Shown here piece after piece: positions 1 to 7,051 of a stretch of 10,232 nt of DNA (positions are counted from its first letter, which is position 1; each line of letters starts with the position of its first letter). This stretch comes from Bacteroidota bacterium (lineage in GTDB: Bacteria > Bacteroidota > Bacteroidia > Chitinophagales > LD1), in assembly GCA_018267355.1 (NCBI GenBank), contig JAFDYP010000328.1:1-10232 (forward strand), given 5' to 3'. Under the pieces are notes generated by a model, which was given only the letters and a program-made list of their open reading frames with translations, had not been told where the DNA came from and searched no databases. Made by a program: the position numbers and the translations under genes.

Positions 1-1
1 A

Positions 2-2332
2 GAATACAGCCTGCGTGACTATGTAGCAGCTAATAAATGGTACAAAGTACTGGTAGATAAAGACTCTGCCAAGCACAAGAAGCCAGCATATATATTTGAG
101 TATGCACGTACGCAGAAGAACCTGGGCCAGTATGAAGATGCCAAGGCCAACTTTGCAAAATTCAAGAAGCTGGCCGGTGATGATGATGCTTCCTCAGAAA
201 TGAAGAAGCGTGCTACCCGCGAGGCTATGGGCTGTGACCGCGGTATCTTCTACCGTGACAGTGTGACCAAGCGCGACTTTAAAGTAAAGCACCTGGACCA
301 GAGCATCAATCAGGCCTCCAGCAACTTTGCCCCTATGGCCAAGGATAATGCGCTGTACTTCAACTCTCAGAAGGCAGACCACGCCATCATCTACAAGTCT
401 CGCAAGAACGGTAAGTCATGGTCTACAGCAGACGAGCTGGCAGCAGATATCAATATGGCTAAAGCCAATGTGACCACACCATCATTTTCTGTAGATGGCT
501 CTACGATGTACTATACTGTATGCCCTGATGACAATGGTGCCAAGATCAAGCCTAAGTGCCAGATCTACAGCAGCCATATGGTGGCAGGGGTATGGGAGAA
601 AGGTACACCACTCGGCGCCCTGCTGAATGATGGCATGAGCAACAATATGGCTCCGGCTGTAGGCAAGAACAAAGACAACGAAGACGTCCTCTACTTTGTG
701 AGTGATCGCAATGTGGGCAAGGGCCTCGACATCTTCTACTCTAAGCTGAATCCTGATGGCTCTGTGGGCAAGCCTCACTCTGTAGGCTCACTGATCAATA
801 GCCGTGGCGATGAGATGAGCCCATACTATGATGCTACCTCCAAGACACTCTACTTTAGCTCTAATGGCCTGATCAATATCGGTGGCTATGACGTCTACAA
901 AACGACCTGGGATGCCAATGGCGAGTGGGTAGACCCTGAGAATATGGGCACACCTATCAACTCCAGCGTAGATGACTACTACTTCTCTCTGAATGATAAA
1001 ATGACACTGGGCTACCTGGCATCTAACAGGCTGGAGCCGGGTATGTTTAAGGGTGGCTGCGCTACCTGCACTGACGATATCTTTGAGGTGGCGACTACTC
1101 GCCTCTTCCTGGCAGTGACCGGTAGTGTATTTGAAGAAAAGGAAGGCCAGCGCCTCCCTGCCACAGAGGGCAGCGTACTGCTGTATGATGACCGCAATGG
1201 CACTGAGCTCGGATCATATATACCTGTAGATGGCAAGTATTTCTTTGACCTGCAGCCTAAGAGGGGCTATAAGGTGCTGACCCGCCGCGATGGCTACTAT
1301 GATGGTGTATCTACCTTCAATACTGACGCCAATACAGAAAGCGATACACTGACCTATGACCTTCTGCAGAAGAAGAAAGAAGAGACCAATCCGCTCTTTG
1401 GCAGGGTGATAGGCCGTATCTACTATGACTATGATCAGGCCCGCCTGCGTGCCGACTCACGTGATAGCCTGCGCAAGATCTATGACATCATGCAGCAGTT
1501 CCCTACTTACGTGTTTGAGGTAGGCGCTCATACAGACGGCAAAGGTACAGAAGACTACAACCTGGCTCTCTCCCGCCGCCGTGCTGATGCAGCCATCGGC
1601 TACTTCAGCTATGAGAAGAAGATCAGCAAGGACCGCCTGATACCTAAGGCATACGGCACCTCTCAGCCTGTAGCGCCTAATAAGACTCCTGATGGCAAAG
1701 ATGATCCTAAGGGCCGCGCGCTGAACCGCCGCACAGAGTTTAAGATCATAAGCGAGCTGACACCTGAGCAGATCGCTGCGGATGAAGCCAAAAACAGCAA
1801 GAACAAAAAAGCTGCCCCTGCTAAAGAAACAACAAGGACCATAGCACCTGCCAAGGGAACCTCTCAGGCACCCGTACCGGTGAAAGAAACATCTACGACT
1901 GCAGCTCCTAAGAAGATGGCTGCTGCTGCTGCCAAAGTGAAGGACGAAAAAGTAGCCAGAGTGGTCAAGAAAGATGTAGTATTCAGCAAGCCGGAACCAA
2001 AAGCTGAGACCAAAACAGAAACAGCGGTGTACAAGACCGCTCCGTCAGAAACTGTGACGCTGAAGGGTACCATCTATACCGTAAAAGGCAACAACAGGCA
2101 GCTGGCCAGTGAGGCTGCTGTCTTCCTGACCAGCGATATAGAGGGATTTCAACAGAAAGTATCCTACGTCAAGGGTGATGGATCTTACTATTTTGATCTG
2201 ACCCGCGCCACACCGGGCATCTACAAGATAGTAGCCCGCAAAGGTAACTTTGAGAGCAATGAGATCTCGATGAGTCTGGAACACATCAAGCAGGTCAAAG
2301 CACCGATAGACCTGGAGATACCGGTAAAATAA
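2..2332 (+). CDS. PorE-like TPR / PD40 beta-propeller / OmpA envelope protein, 5' truncated
   Basis: The reading frame is open from the window edge, so the N-terminus (signal or lipoprotein peptide) is missing; 776 residues are visible. The internal ATG at base 200 is not the real start, because the 66 codons before it encode a TPR-like helical stretch (AYIFEYARTQKNLGQYEDAK). Order seen: TPR (bases 2-230); PD40/WD40-like propeller blades with repeated LYF-S and DIFYS/DVYKT motifs (about 310-1080); a carboxypeptidase-regulatory-like beta domain (about 1090-1330); an OmpA C-terminal domain (about 1395-1755) with HTDGKG, NLALSRRRA and ALNRRTEF motifs. The Asp (bases 1535-1537) and the Arg 15 residues later (1580-1582) match the diaminopimelate-binding pair of OmpA domains. 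Then come an Ala/Lys/Pro/Thr-rich linker (about 1755-2045) and a second beta domain (about 2045-2329). TPR-propeller-CRD-OmpA is the PorE order of the type IX secretion system, so a periplasmic peptidoglycan anchor is inferred. Other PD40-OmpA paralogues are common in this phylum, so the exact assignment is uncertain. Confidence 0.85.
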   Translation, partial: EYSLRDYVAANKWYKVLVDKDSAKHKKPAYIFEYARTQKNLGQYEDAKANFAKFKKLAGDDDASSEMKKRATREAMGCDRGIFYRDSVTKRDFKVKHLDQSINQASSNFAPMAKDNALYFNSQKADHAIIYKSRKNGKSWSTADELAADINMAKANVTTPSFSVDGSTMYYTVCPDDNGAKIKPKCQIYSSHMVAGVWEKGTPLGALLNDGMSNNMAPAVGKNKDNEDVLYFVSDRNVGKGLDIFYSKLNPDGSVGKPHSVGSLINSRGDEMSPYYDATSKTLYFSSNGLINIGGYDVYKTTWDANGEWVDPENMGTPINSSVDDYYFSLNDKMTLGYLASNRLEPGMFKGGCATCTDDIFEVATTRLFLAVTGSVFEEKEGQRLPATEGSVLLYDDRNGTELGSYIPVDGKYFFDLQPKRGYKVLTRRDGYYDGVSTFNTDANTESDTLTYDLLQKKKEETNPLFGRVIGRIYYDYDQARLRADSRDSLRKIYDIMQQFPTYVFEVGAHTDGKGTEDYNLALSRRRADAAIGYFSYEKKISKDRLIPKAYGTSQPVAPNKTPDGKDDPKGRALNRRTEFKIISELTPEQIAADEAKNSKNKKAAPAKETTRTIAPAKGTSQAPVPVKETSTTAAPKKMAAAAAKVKDEKVARVVKKDVVFSKPEPKAETKTETAVYKTAPSETVTLKGTIYTVKGNNRQLASEAAVFLTSDIEGFQQKVSYVKGDGSYYFDLTRATPGIYKIVARKGNFESNEISMSLEHIKQVKAPIDLEIPVK

Positions 2333-2337
2333 TCAAG

Positions 2338-2364
2338 TAAAGCCGCTCACTGAGCGGCTTTTTT
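2338..2364 (+). terminator. Intrinsic terminator of the PorE-like gene
   Basis: The arms AGCCGCTC (2341-2348) and GAGCGGCT (2352-2359) pair perfectly around a 3-base loop, and flanking AAA/TTT can extend the stem. A run of T follows to 2364. It starts 8 bases after the stop codon at 2330-2332, which separates this gene from pyk transcriptionally. Confidence 0.9.
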
Positions 2365-2433
2365 ATTGCTACACTTTTGCAGCCAGTTTGAGTACGGATT
2401 TATTTACTTTGACCTAAGAAGAAGCTGTAGTGC

Positions 2434-3867
2434 ATGAATGTAAAGATCAATAAGACAAAAATAGTAGCCACCTGGGGGCCCGCCTGTGAGGATGAGAATG
2501 TGATGCTGGAGATGATCCAGGCCGGAGTGGATGTATTCCGTTTCAACTTCTCTCACGGCAAGCATGAGAAGCATCTGGAGGGCTTCCAGAAGGTGCGCAA
2601 GATATGCGATGAGCATGGTCTCAATATCGGTATCCTGGCCGACCTGCAGGGCCCCAAGATACGCCTCGGCCTGGTGCGGGACAATCTGGAGGTGCTCGAG
2701 ACCGGCAGCGAGATAGAGATCACCACAGAGCAATGCATCAGTACGTTCAAGAAGATATTTATCAGCTATGAAAATCTGGCACTGGAGGCAGAGCCGGGCG
2801 ATGCCATCCTGATAGATGATGGACGCGTAGAGCTGAAGGTACTCACCACAGACCGCAAGAATCTGCTCACAGCAAAGGTGATAGTAGGTGGCAAGATCAG
2901 TAACAACAAAGGCGTAAACCTGCCCGATACAAAAACCAAAGTCCCGGCACTGACTGACAAAGACCGCCGCGACCTTGACTTTGCGCTGGCCAATGGCGCT
3001 AACTGGATCGCCTTATCATTCGTCCGATCGCCAAAGGACGTAGAGGAGCTCAAGAGTATAGTAGGCGAGCGCAATAGCTACATCAAGGTGATGGCCAAAA
3101 TAGAGAAGCCTGAGGCACTGGTAGAGATAGACAAGATTATAGAGGCTGCTGACGGCATCATGATAGCCCGCGGCGACCTGGCCGTAGAGGTGCCGCAGGA
3201 GAAAATGCCACTGATACAAAAGGACATCGTAAAGCGCTGTATACGCAAAGCCAAGCCCGTAGTGGTAGCCACACAGATGATGGACTCTATGATAGAGAGC
3301 CCTAACCCTACCCGGGCGGAGATCACAGACGTGGCCAATGCCGTGATAGATGGCGCCGATGCGGTGATGCTCAGCGGTGAGAGCAGCATGGGCAAATACC
3401 CCGTACGCGTGATACAGATCATGGAGAAGATACTGAACAACGTAGAGTCTTTTGATGACCTGATCTACAATAAGCAACTGATACCGGACAAAGAGTCCAC
3501 CTCCTTTCTCTCTGATGCCATCTGCTACAATGCTGCGCGCATGAGTAGTGAGCTGGGCGCGCGTGCCATCATCGGTATGACCTTTAGTGGCTATACGGGC
3601 TTTCTGCTTAGCAGCTACAGGCCCAAGGCAGAGGTGTTCATCTTCACAGAAAATAAAGCCCTGCTCAATGCCCTCTGCATCTGCTGGGGCGTCAGGGCGT
3701 TTCACTATGATAGGTTCGTAGGCACAGATACTACGATCCGCGATGTGGTGCGTATCCTAAAAGAGCGCGAACTGGTAAAAGAAGGTGACATGATAGTCAA
3801 CATAGGCTCCATGCCGCTCGCTGCCCGTGGCCGCGCCAACATGATGAAGGTGACGGTGGTAGAATAA
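2434..3867 (+). CDS. pyk: Pyruvate kinase
   Basis: This enzyme transfers phosphate from phosphoenolpyruvate to ADP, giving pyruvate and ATP, the last step of glycolysis in the cytoplasm. At 477 residues it has the standard length and lacks the extra PEP-utiliser domain of Bacillus-type enzymes. Visible motifs: KIVATWGP near the N-terminus; RFNFSHG with Arg36, Asn38, Ser40; ADLQGPKIRLG with Asp70; the family signature VMAKIEKPEAL with catalytic Lys222 and metal ligand Glu224; ARGDLAVE with metal ligand Asp248; VVATQMMDSM with Thr280; and MLSGESSMGKYP. The flexible B domain lies at roughly 73-170 and the C-terminal allosteric domain from about 340 to the end. Leu71, Gln72, Lys75 and Leu78 match the set reported for potassium-independent pyruvate kinases. 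The ATG at 2434 fits the normal N-terminus; AAGAAG at 2418-2423 is only a weak ribosome-binding match. A terminator upstream makes it the first gene of its own transcript. Confidence 0.97.
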   Translation: MNVKINKTKIVATWGPACEDENVMLEMIQAGVDVFRFNFSHGKHEKHLEGFQKVRKICDEHGLNIGILADLQGPKIRLGLVRDNLEVLETGSEIEITTEQCISTFKKIFISYENLALEAEPGDAILIDDGRVELKVLTTDRKNLLTAKVIVGGKISNNKGVNLPDTKTKVPALTDKDRRDLDFALANGANWIALSFVRSPKDVEELKSIVGERNSYIKVMAKIEKPEALVEIDKIIEAADGIMIARGDLAVEVPQEKMPLIQKDIVKRCIRKAKPVVVATQMMDSMIESPNPTRAEITDVANAVIDGADAVMLSGESSMGKYPVRVIQIMEKILNNVESFDDLIYNKQLIPDKESTSFLSDAICYNAARMSSELGARAIIGMTFSGYTGFLLSSYRPKAEVFIFTENKALLNALCICWGVRAFHYDRFVGTDTTIRDVVRILKERELVKEGDMIVNIGSMPLAARGRANMMKVTVVE

Positions 3868-3900
3868 AGCACTTACTTATCATTCAGGTGCTTATACTTT
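3867..3900 (+). terminator. Possible weak terminator after pyk
   Basis: AAGCACTT (3867-3874) can pair with AGGTGCTT (3886-3893) as an 8-bp stem with one G-T pair and an 11-base loop. Only a broken T stretch (ATACTTT) follows, so termination may be inefficient or absent. It overlaps the last base of the stop codon. Confidence 0.35.
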
Positions 3901-3949
3901 CAATGGCCGAAGTTCTGAGCTTTTAGGCATTATTCTCATCCGTAGCTTT

Positions 3950-3957
3950 TACTTTTG
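3950..3957 (+). promoter_or_regulatory. Candidate Bacteroidota -7 element before the ClC gene
   Basis: TACTTTTG matches the phylum consensus TAnnTTTG exactly. No TTG is seen at the expected -33 distance, so this is a half match. If used, transcription would begin around 3961-3965, immediately before the proposed TTG start codon at 3966. Confidence 0.35.
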
Positions 3958-3965
3958 CGGCTGCT

Positions 3966-5855
3966 TTGAAAGAAGAAGAGTACACCAGCGCTGAGGGCAT
4001 ACCGCCCGCGCCATCCATTAGTCCACTGCTACAGTCTACTGATAGCCCTGAGAAGCAATTTTCGGTCAGGCGCACTCTCTTTATTACTTCTCTTGCTTTT
4101 GTCAATGCTGTAGTGGTAGGTTTCATAGCCAAAGGACTCGATATGCTCATCAATTTTACCACGAGCATGTGCTTTTATGGTCGTCCGGCTACAGAGCGTG
4201 TCTCTCCCGCAGGCAATCATCTTGGCCTATGGGTCATAGCACTGCCGGTAGCAGGAGGGATCATAGTCGGCGTCATGGCACGATATGGCTCCAAAGCCAT
4301 ACGCGGGCATGGCATACCTGAGGCTATGGAGAAAATACTAACGGATGAGAGCCGCATTCCACCACTTATCACTTTTCTCAAGCCTCTGTCTGCTGCTATC
4401 TCGATCGGTACAGGCGGGCCCTTTGGTGCAGAGGGTCCTATCATAGCTACCGGTGGCGCATTCGGATCTGTTTGCGGACAGACTCTGAGGACTACCGCGC
4501 GTGAGCGCAAAGTGCTGCTGGCCGCAGGTGCCACAGCTGGTATGACGGCCATATTCGGCACGCCCTTCGCGGCTATATTACTTGCTATAGAGCTATTGCT
4601 CTTCGAGTTTTCTCCTAAGAGTTTTGTACCTGTAGTGATAGCATGTGTCACGGGCGCATGCTGCCATTTTTTGTTTTTCAGTACTTCAGCTACTTTCCCT
4701 ATGCCGCAGGTGGCTGCACCTGATCGCAATGCCGTGATCGCCTATGCGGTGATCGGTATCCTGATCGGCCTGGCGGCTGTGGTCGTGACCAAGGCCGTGT
4801 ACTGGATAGAAGACGCCTTTGAGAAGCTACCGATCCACTGGATGTGGTGGCCTGCTATAGGCGGTCTGGCTGTAGGTGTGATAGGCTACTTTGCACCGCT
4901 TACGTTGGGGGTAGGCTACTCCAATATCACGATGGCGCTATCAGGCACTGTGGCACTGAGTGTCCTTGCCTCGCTTTGCCTGCTGAAGTTTACATCATGG
5001 TCCATAGCATTGGGTAGCGGTACATCGGGGGGTACACTCGCCCCTCTCCTGACCATAGGTAGCTCACTAGGCTGCCTGATAGGTATGGCTGTGCAGCAGT
5101 GGATACCTGAGGCGCATGTCAGCCTACCCCTTTGTGGGCTGGTAGGTATGGCCGGGCTATTTGCCGGAGCTTCGCGCGCCCTATTGACAGCTATCATCTT
5201 TGCTCTGGAAACCACCATGCAGGAGAATACATTGCTTCCACTTATCGCAGGGTGCGTTACTTCCTACATGATCTCCTTCGTCTTTATGAAGGGTACTATC
5301 ATGACCGAAAAGATCAACCGCCGCGGAGTGGTCACACCTGAGAGTTTCCATCCCGACATATTACAAAATACGATGGTCAGTGAGGTGGCCCTGCTCAGGA
5401 GTGATGCGAGGCCGGTGATTCTATTCAATGCAAATGAAAGCCTGCATAACGTAAAACTACTACTGATCACTTCTGCATATAGCTTTAATACCCTGCTGAT
5501 AGAAGATGATACCCACCGGATAGTAGGGACCCTGTCACGTGCGGAACTGTACAATACAGCGCTCTCACCTATCACCGCTATAGGGCAGCTAGCCAATAGC
5601 AAGGTATATACAATATACACTGACAATACACTGCAACTGGCTGTACATTTTCTGCTAAAAACAAAGCAAGATATTCTGCCCGTCATAAAGCGTGATACAA
5701 AAGAAGTATCCGGTATCATCTCTACCGCTGATATCCTGCAGGCCTACGAGCGACGCACCCAGCAGGATACACTCCGCCAGCGCAATCTGCCGGGCCCGGA
5801 CGAAGTCTGGAAGGCCATATCCCGTAGTCGTGATCTCCTGATGGGCCGCAGTTGA
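3966..5855 (+). CDS. ClC-family anion channel/transporter with two CBS domains
   Basis: This is an integral inner-membrane protein of the ClC fold, which moves chloride or related anions and works as a homodimer. Of 629 residues, about 1-38 form a hydrophilic N-terminus, about 40-440 the multi-helix membrane domain, and two CBS domains follow (about 470-530 and 539-597), the second ending in GIISTADIL; CBS pairs usually bind adenine nucleotides and regulate activity. ClC signatures: GHGIPEAME (His115 where E. coli ClC has Ser107), GPFGAEGP with gating Glu156 (E. coli Glu148), AILLAIELL with Leu210 where E. coli has proton glutamate Glu203, SGGTLAPLL, and GTIMTEK with Met446 where E. coli has Tyr445. 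The gating glutamate is kept, but the proton glutamate is absent. The start is TTG at 3966: a stop lies at 3924-3926, no ATG or GTG occurs between, and the first in-frame ATG (4142) would remove part of the first helix. Substrate and mechanism cannot be fixed from sequence. Confidence 0.93.
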   Translation: MKEEEYTSAEGIPPAPSISPLLQSTDSPEKQFSVRRTLFITSLAFVNAVVVGFIAKGLDMLINFTTSMCFYGRPATERVSPAGNHLGLWVIALPVAGGIIVGVMARYGSKAIRGHGIPEAMEKILTDESRIPPLITFLKPLSAAISIGTGGPFGAEGPIIATGGAFGSVCGQTLRTTARERKVLLAAGATAGMTAIFGTPFAAILLAIELLLFEFSPKSFVPVVIACVTGACCHFLFFSTSATFPMPQVAAPDRNAVIAYAVIGILIGLAAVVVTKAVYWIEDAFEKLPIHWMWWPAIGGLAVGVIGYFAPLTLGVGYSNITMALSGTVALSVLASLCLLKFTSWSIALGSGTSGGTLAPLLTIGSSLGCLIGMAVQQWIPEAHVSLPLCGLVGMAGLFAGASRALLTAIIFALETTMQENTLLPLIAGCVTSYMISFVFMKGTIMTEKINRRGVVTPESFHPDILQNTMVSEVALLRSDARPVILFNANESLHNVKLLLITSAYSFNTLLIEDDTHRIVGTLSRAELYNTALSPITAIGQLANSKVYTIYTDNTLQLAVHFLLKTKQDILPVIKRDTKEVSGIISTADILQAYERRTQQDTLRQRNLPGPDEVWKAISRSRDLLMGRS

Positions 5856-5862
5856 CCATCTA

Positions 5863-5892
5863 TTGCGGATATACCGACAATAGTTATTTTTA
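5863..5892 (+). promoter_or_regulatory. Candidate promoter of the M42 peptidase gene
   Basis: TTG at 5863-5865 is followed after 19 bases by TATTTTTA at 5885-5892, which differs from the phylum -7 consensus TAnnTTTG only in the last base. Spacing fits the known -33/-7 arrangement. It would give a leader of roughly 25-30 bases, A-rich and without a Shine-Dalgarno sequence (AATTAAAACATTTTC before the ATG), as is usual in Bacteroidota. Confidence 0.35.
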
Positions 5893-5925
5893 TCTATTCA
5901 AAGGTCAAACAATTAAAACATTTTC

Positions 5926-6981
5926 ATGGCAATCAACGTCGAATTACTAAAGCAATGCTGCGGCGTACCGGGCATATCGGGCTTTGAGCAGAAGGTACGC
6001 GAACTCGTGACCAAAGAACTGAAGGGTATAGTATCTGACCTGTATACAGATAACATGGGCAACCTCGTGGCTGTGCTCAAGGGCAAAGACAGCTCTAAGA
6101 GGGTGATGGCCGCCGCTCACATGGATGAGATAGGATTTATGGTGAAGGCCATCGATGAAAATGGCTTTATCAAGATACAGACCATAGGCGGCTTTGACCC
6201 TAAAACACTCACCGCCCAGCGCGTGATCGTACACGGGAAAAAGGATATGATAGGCGTGATGGGCTCAAAGCCGATCCATATCATGACAGCTGACGAGCGC
6301 TCCAAACCACCACAGATCAGTGATTACTTCGTAGACCTGGGCCTGCCAAGGGACGAAGTAGAGAAATACATCGAGATCGGCTCATCGATCACCCGCCTCA
6401 GCGACCTGATAGAAATGGGCGACTGTATCAATAGCAAGTCTGTAGACAATCGCGTAGCAGTATTCGTACTGCTGGAGACCATCAAAGAGCTAAAGGGCCA
6501 AGATATCCCTTATGACTTCTACGGTGTCTTCACCGTGCAGGAGGAGGTAGGCCTGCGTGGCGTGCACGTAGCAGCCCACCACGTCAATCCGGATTTCAGC
6601 CTTTGTATAGACACGACCATCGCCTTTGACACCCCGGGTGCCAAGCCAGAAGAGATGGTGACCAAACTCGGGGACGGTGTAGCCATCAAGATCATGGATG
6701 GAGGCGTGATATGCGACTACCGTATGGTGCAGTATATGAAAGAGCAGGCAAACGGAGCCAAGCTGAAATACCAGATGGAGATACTACCGGCTGGCGGAAC
6801 TGATACCGCAGGCATGCAGCGCATGGCTACCAATGGCACCATAGCCGGAGCAGTCTCTATCCCTACCCGCCACATCCACTCTCACATAGAGATGGCCAAT
6901 AAGAACGACATCCGCGGCAATATAGACCTGATGAAGCTCTGCGTGCAGAATTTGGACAAGTACGACTGGTCCTTTAAGTAA
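5926..6981 (+). CDS. M42-family metallo-aminopeptidase
   Basis: The family members (glutamyl aminopeptidase / YsdC / FrvX / CelM type) are cytoplasmic, dinuclear zinc or cobalt enzymes that remove N-terminal residues from peptides, usually as dodecameric tetrahedra. The 351-residue length is typical. The full metal and catalytic set is visible: AHMDEIGFMV (His65 ligand, Asp67), SVDNRVA (bridging Asp174), VQEEVGLRG (catalytic Glu206, ligand Glu207), CIDTT (ligand Asp229) and RHIHSHIEM (ligand His318). The inserted lid domain lies between about 70 and 165. No signal peptide is present. The ATG at 5926 gives the standard N-terminus, with the early GVPGISGFE motif of the family. The older annotation endoglucanase for this family is not supported. 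Substrate preference cannot be told from the sequence. The gene is 70 bases after the ClC gene, with its own candidate promoter, and converges on the repeat-protein gene downstream. Confidence 0.96.
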   Translation: MAINVELLKQCCGVPGISGFEQKVRELVTKELKGIVSDLYTDNMGNLVAVLKGKDSSKRVMAAAHMDEIGFMVKAIDENGFIKIQTIGGFDPKTLTAQRVIVHGKKDMIGVMGSKPIHIMTADERSKPPQISDYFVDLGLPRDEVEKYIEIGSSITRLSDLIEMGDCINSKSVDNRVAVFVLLETIKELKGQDIPYDFYGVFTVQEEVGLRGVHVAAHHVNPDFSLCIDTTIAFDTPGAKPEEMVTKLGDGVAIKIMDGGVICDYRMVQYMKEQANGAKLKYQMEILPAGGTDTAGMQRMATNGTIAGAVSIPTRHIHSHIEMANKNDIRGNIDLMKLCVQNLDKYDWSFK

Positions 6982-6994
6982 GATCATGGGTACC

Positions 6995-7038
6995 ATAAAT
7001 AAAAAGGGAGCGATATACGTCGCTCCTTTTTTATTTAT
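6995..7038. terminator. Bidirectional terminator between convergent genes
   Basis: The arms 6995-7013 and 7020-7038 form a 19-bp stem with a single G-T wobble around the loop TATACG (7014-7019). The GC-rich core is GGAGCGA/TCGCTCC; the outer part is an A run on the left and a T run on the right. Read on either strand, the hairpin core is followed by a T tract, so it can end the M42 gene (stop at 6979-6981) and the minus-strand gene (stop at 7052-7054). Confidence 0.88.
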
Positions 7039-7051
7039 AGCGCAGTTAGTT

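Noticed and set aside
2376..2411. Promoter for pyk: TTTG elements at 2376-2379 and 2387-2390 with TTACTTTG at 2404-2411
   Set aside because: The -7-like element misses the consensus A, and the available upstream TTTG copies are 24 or 13 bases away, outside the usual 19-21 range. A promoter must exist near here after the terminator, but I cannot place it.
3016..3705. 229-codon open frame on the minus strand inside pyk
   Set aside because: It lies wholly antisense to a clearly conserved enzyme, its product is rich in His, Tyr and Leu in the manner of a reverse-frame shadow, and no domain is recognisable.
4217..4729. 170-codon minus-strand open frame inside the ClC gene
   Set aside because: Antisense to the conserved membrane domain; its Pro/Ala/Ser-rich product mirrors Gly- and Ala-rich transmembrane codons. 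No initiation signal or family motif.
5926..6981. M42 gene as a cellulase (endoglucanase)
   Set aside because: The older CelM name is used for this family, but the complete His/Asp/Glu/Glu/Asp/His dinuclear metallopeptidase set is present and no glycoside hydrolase motif is seen.
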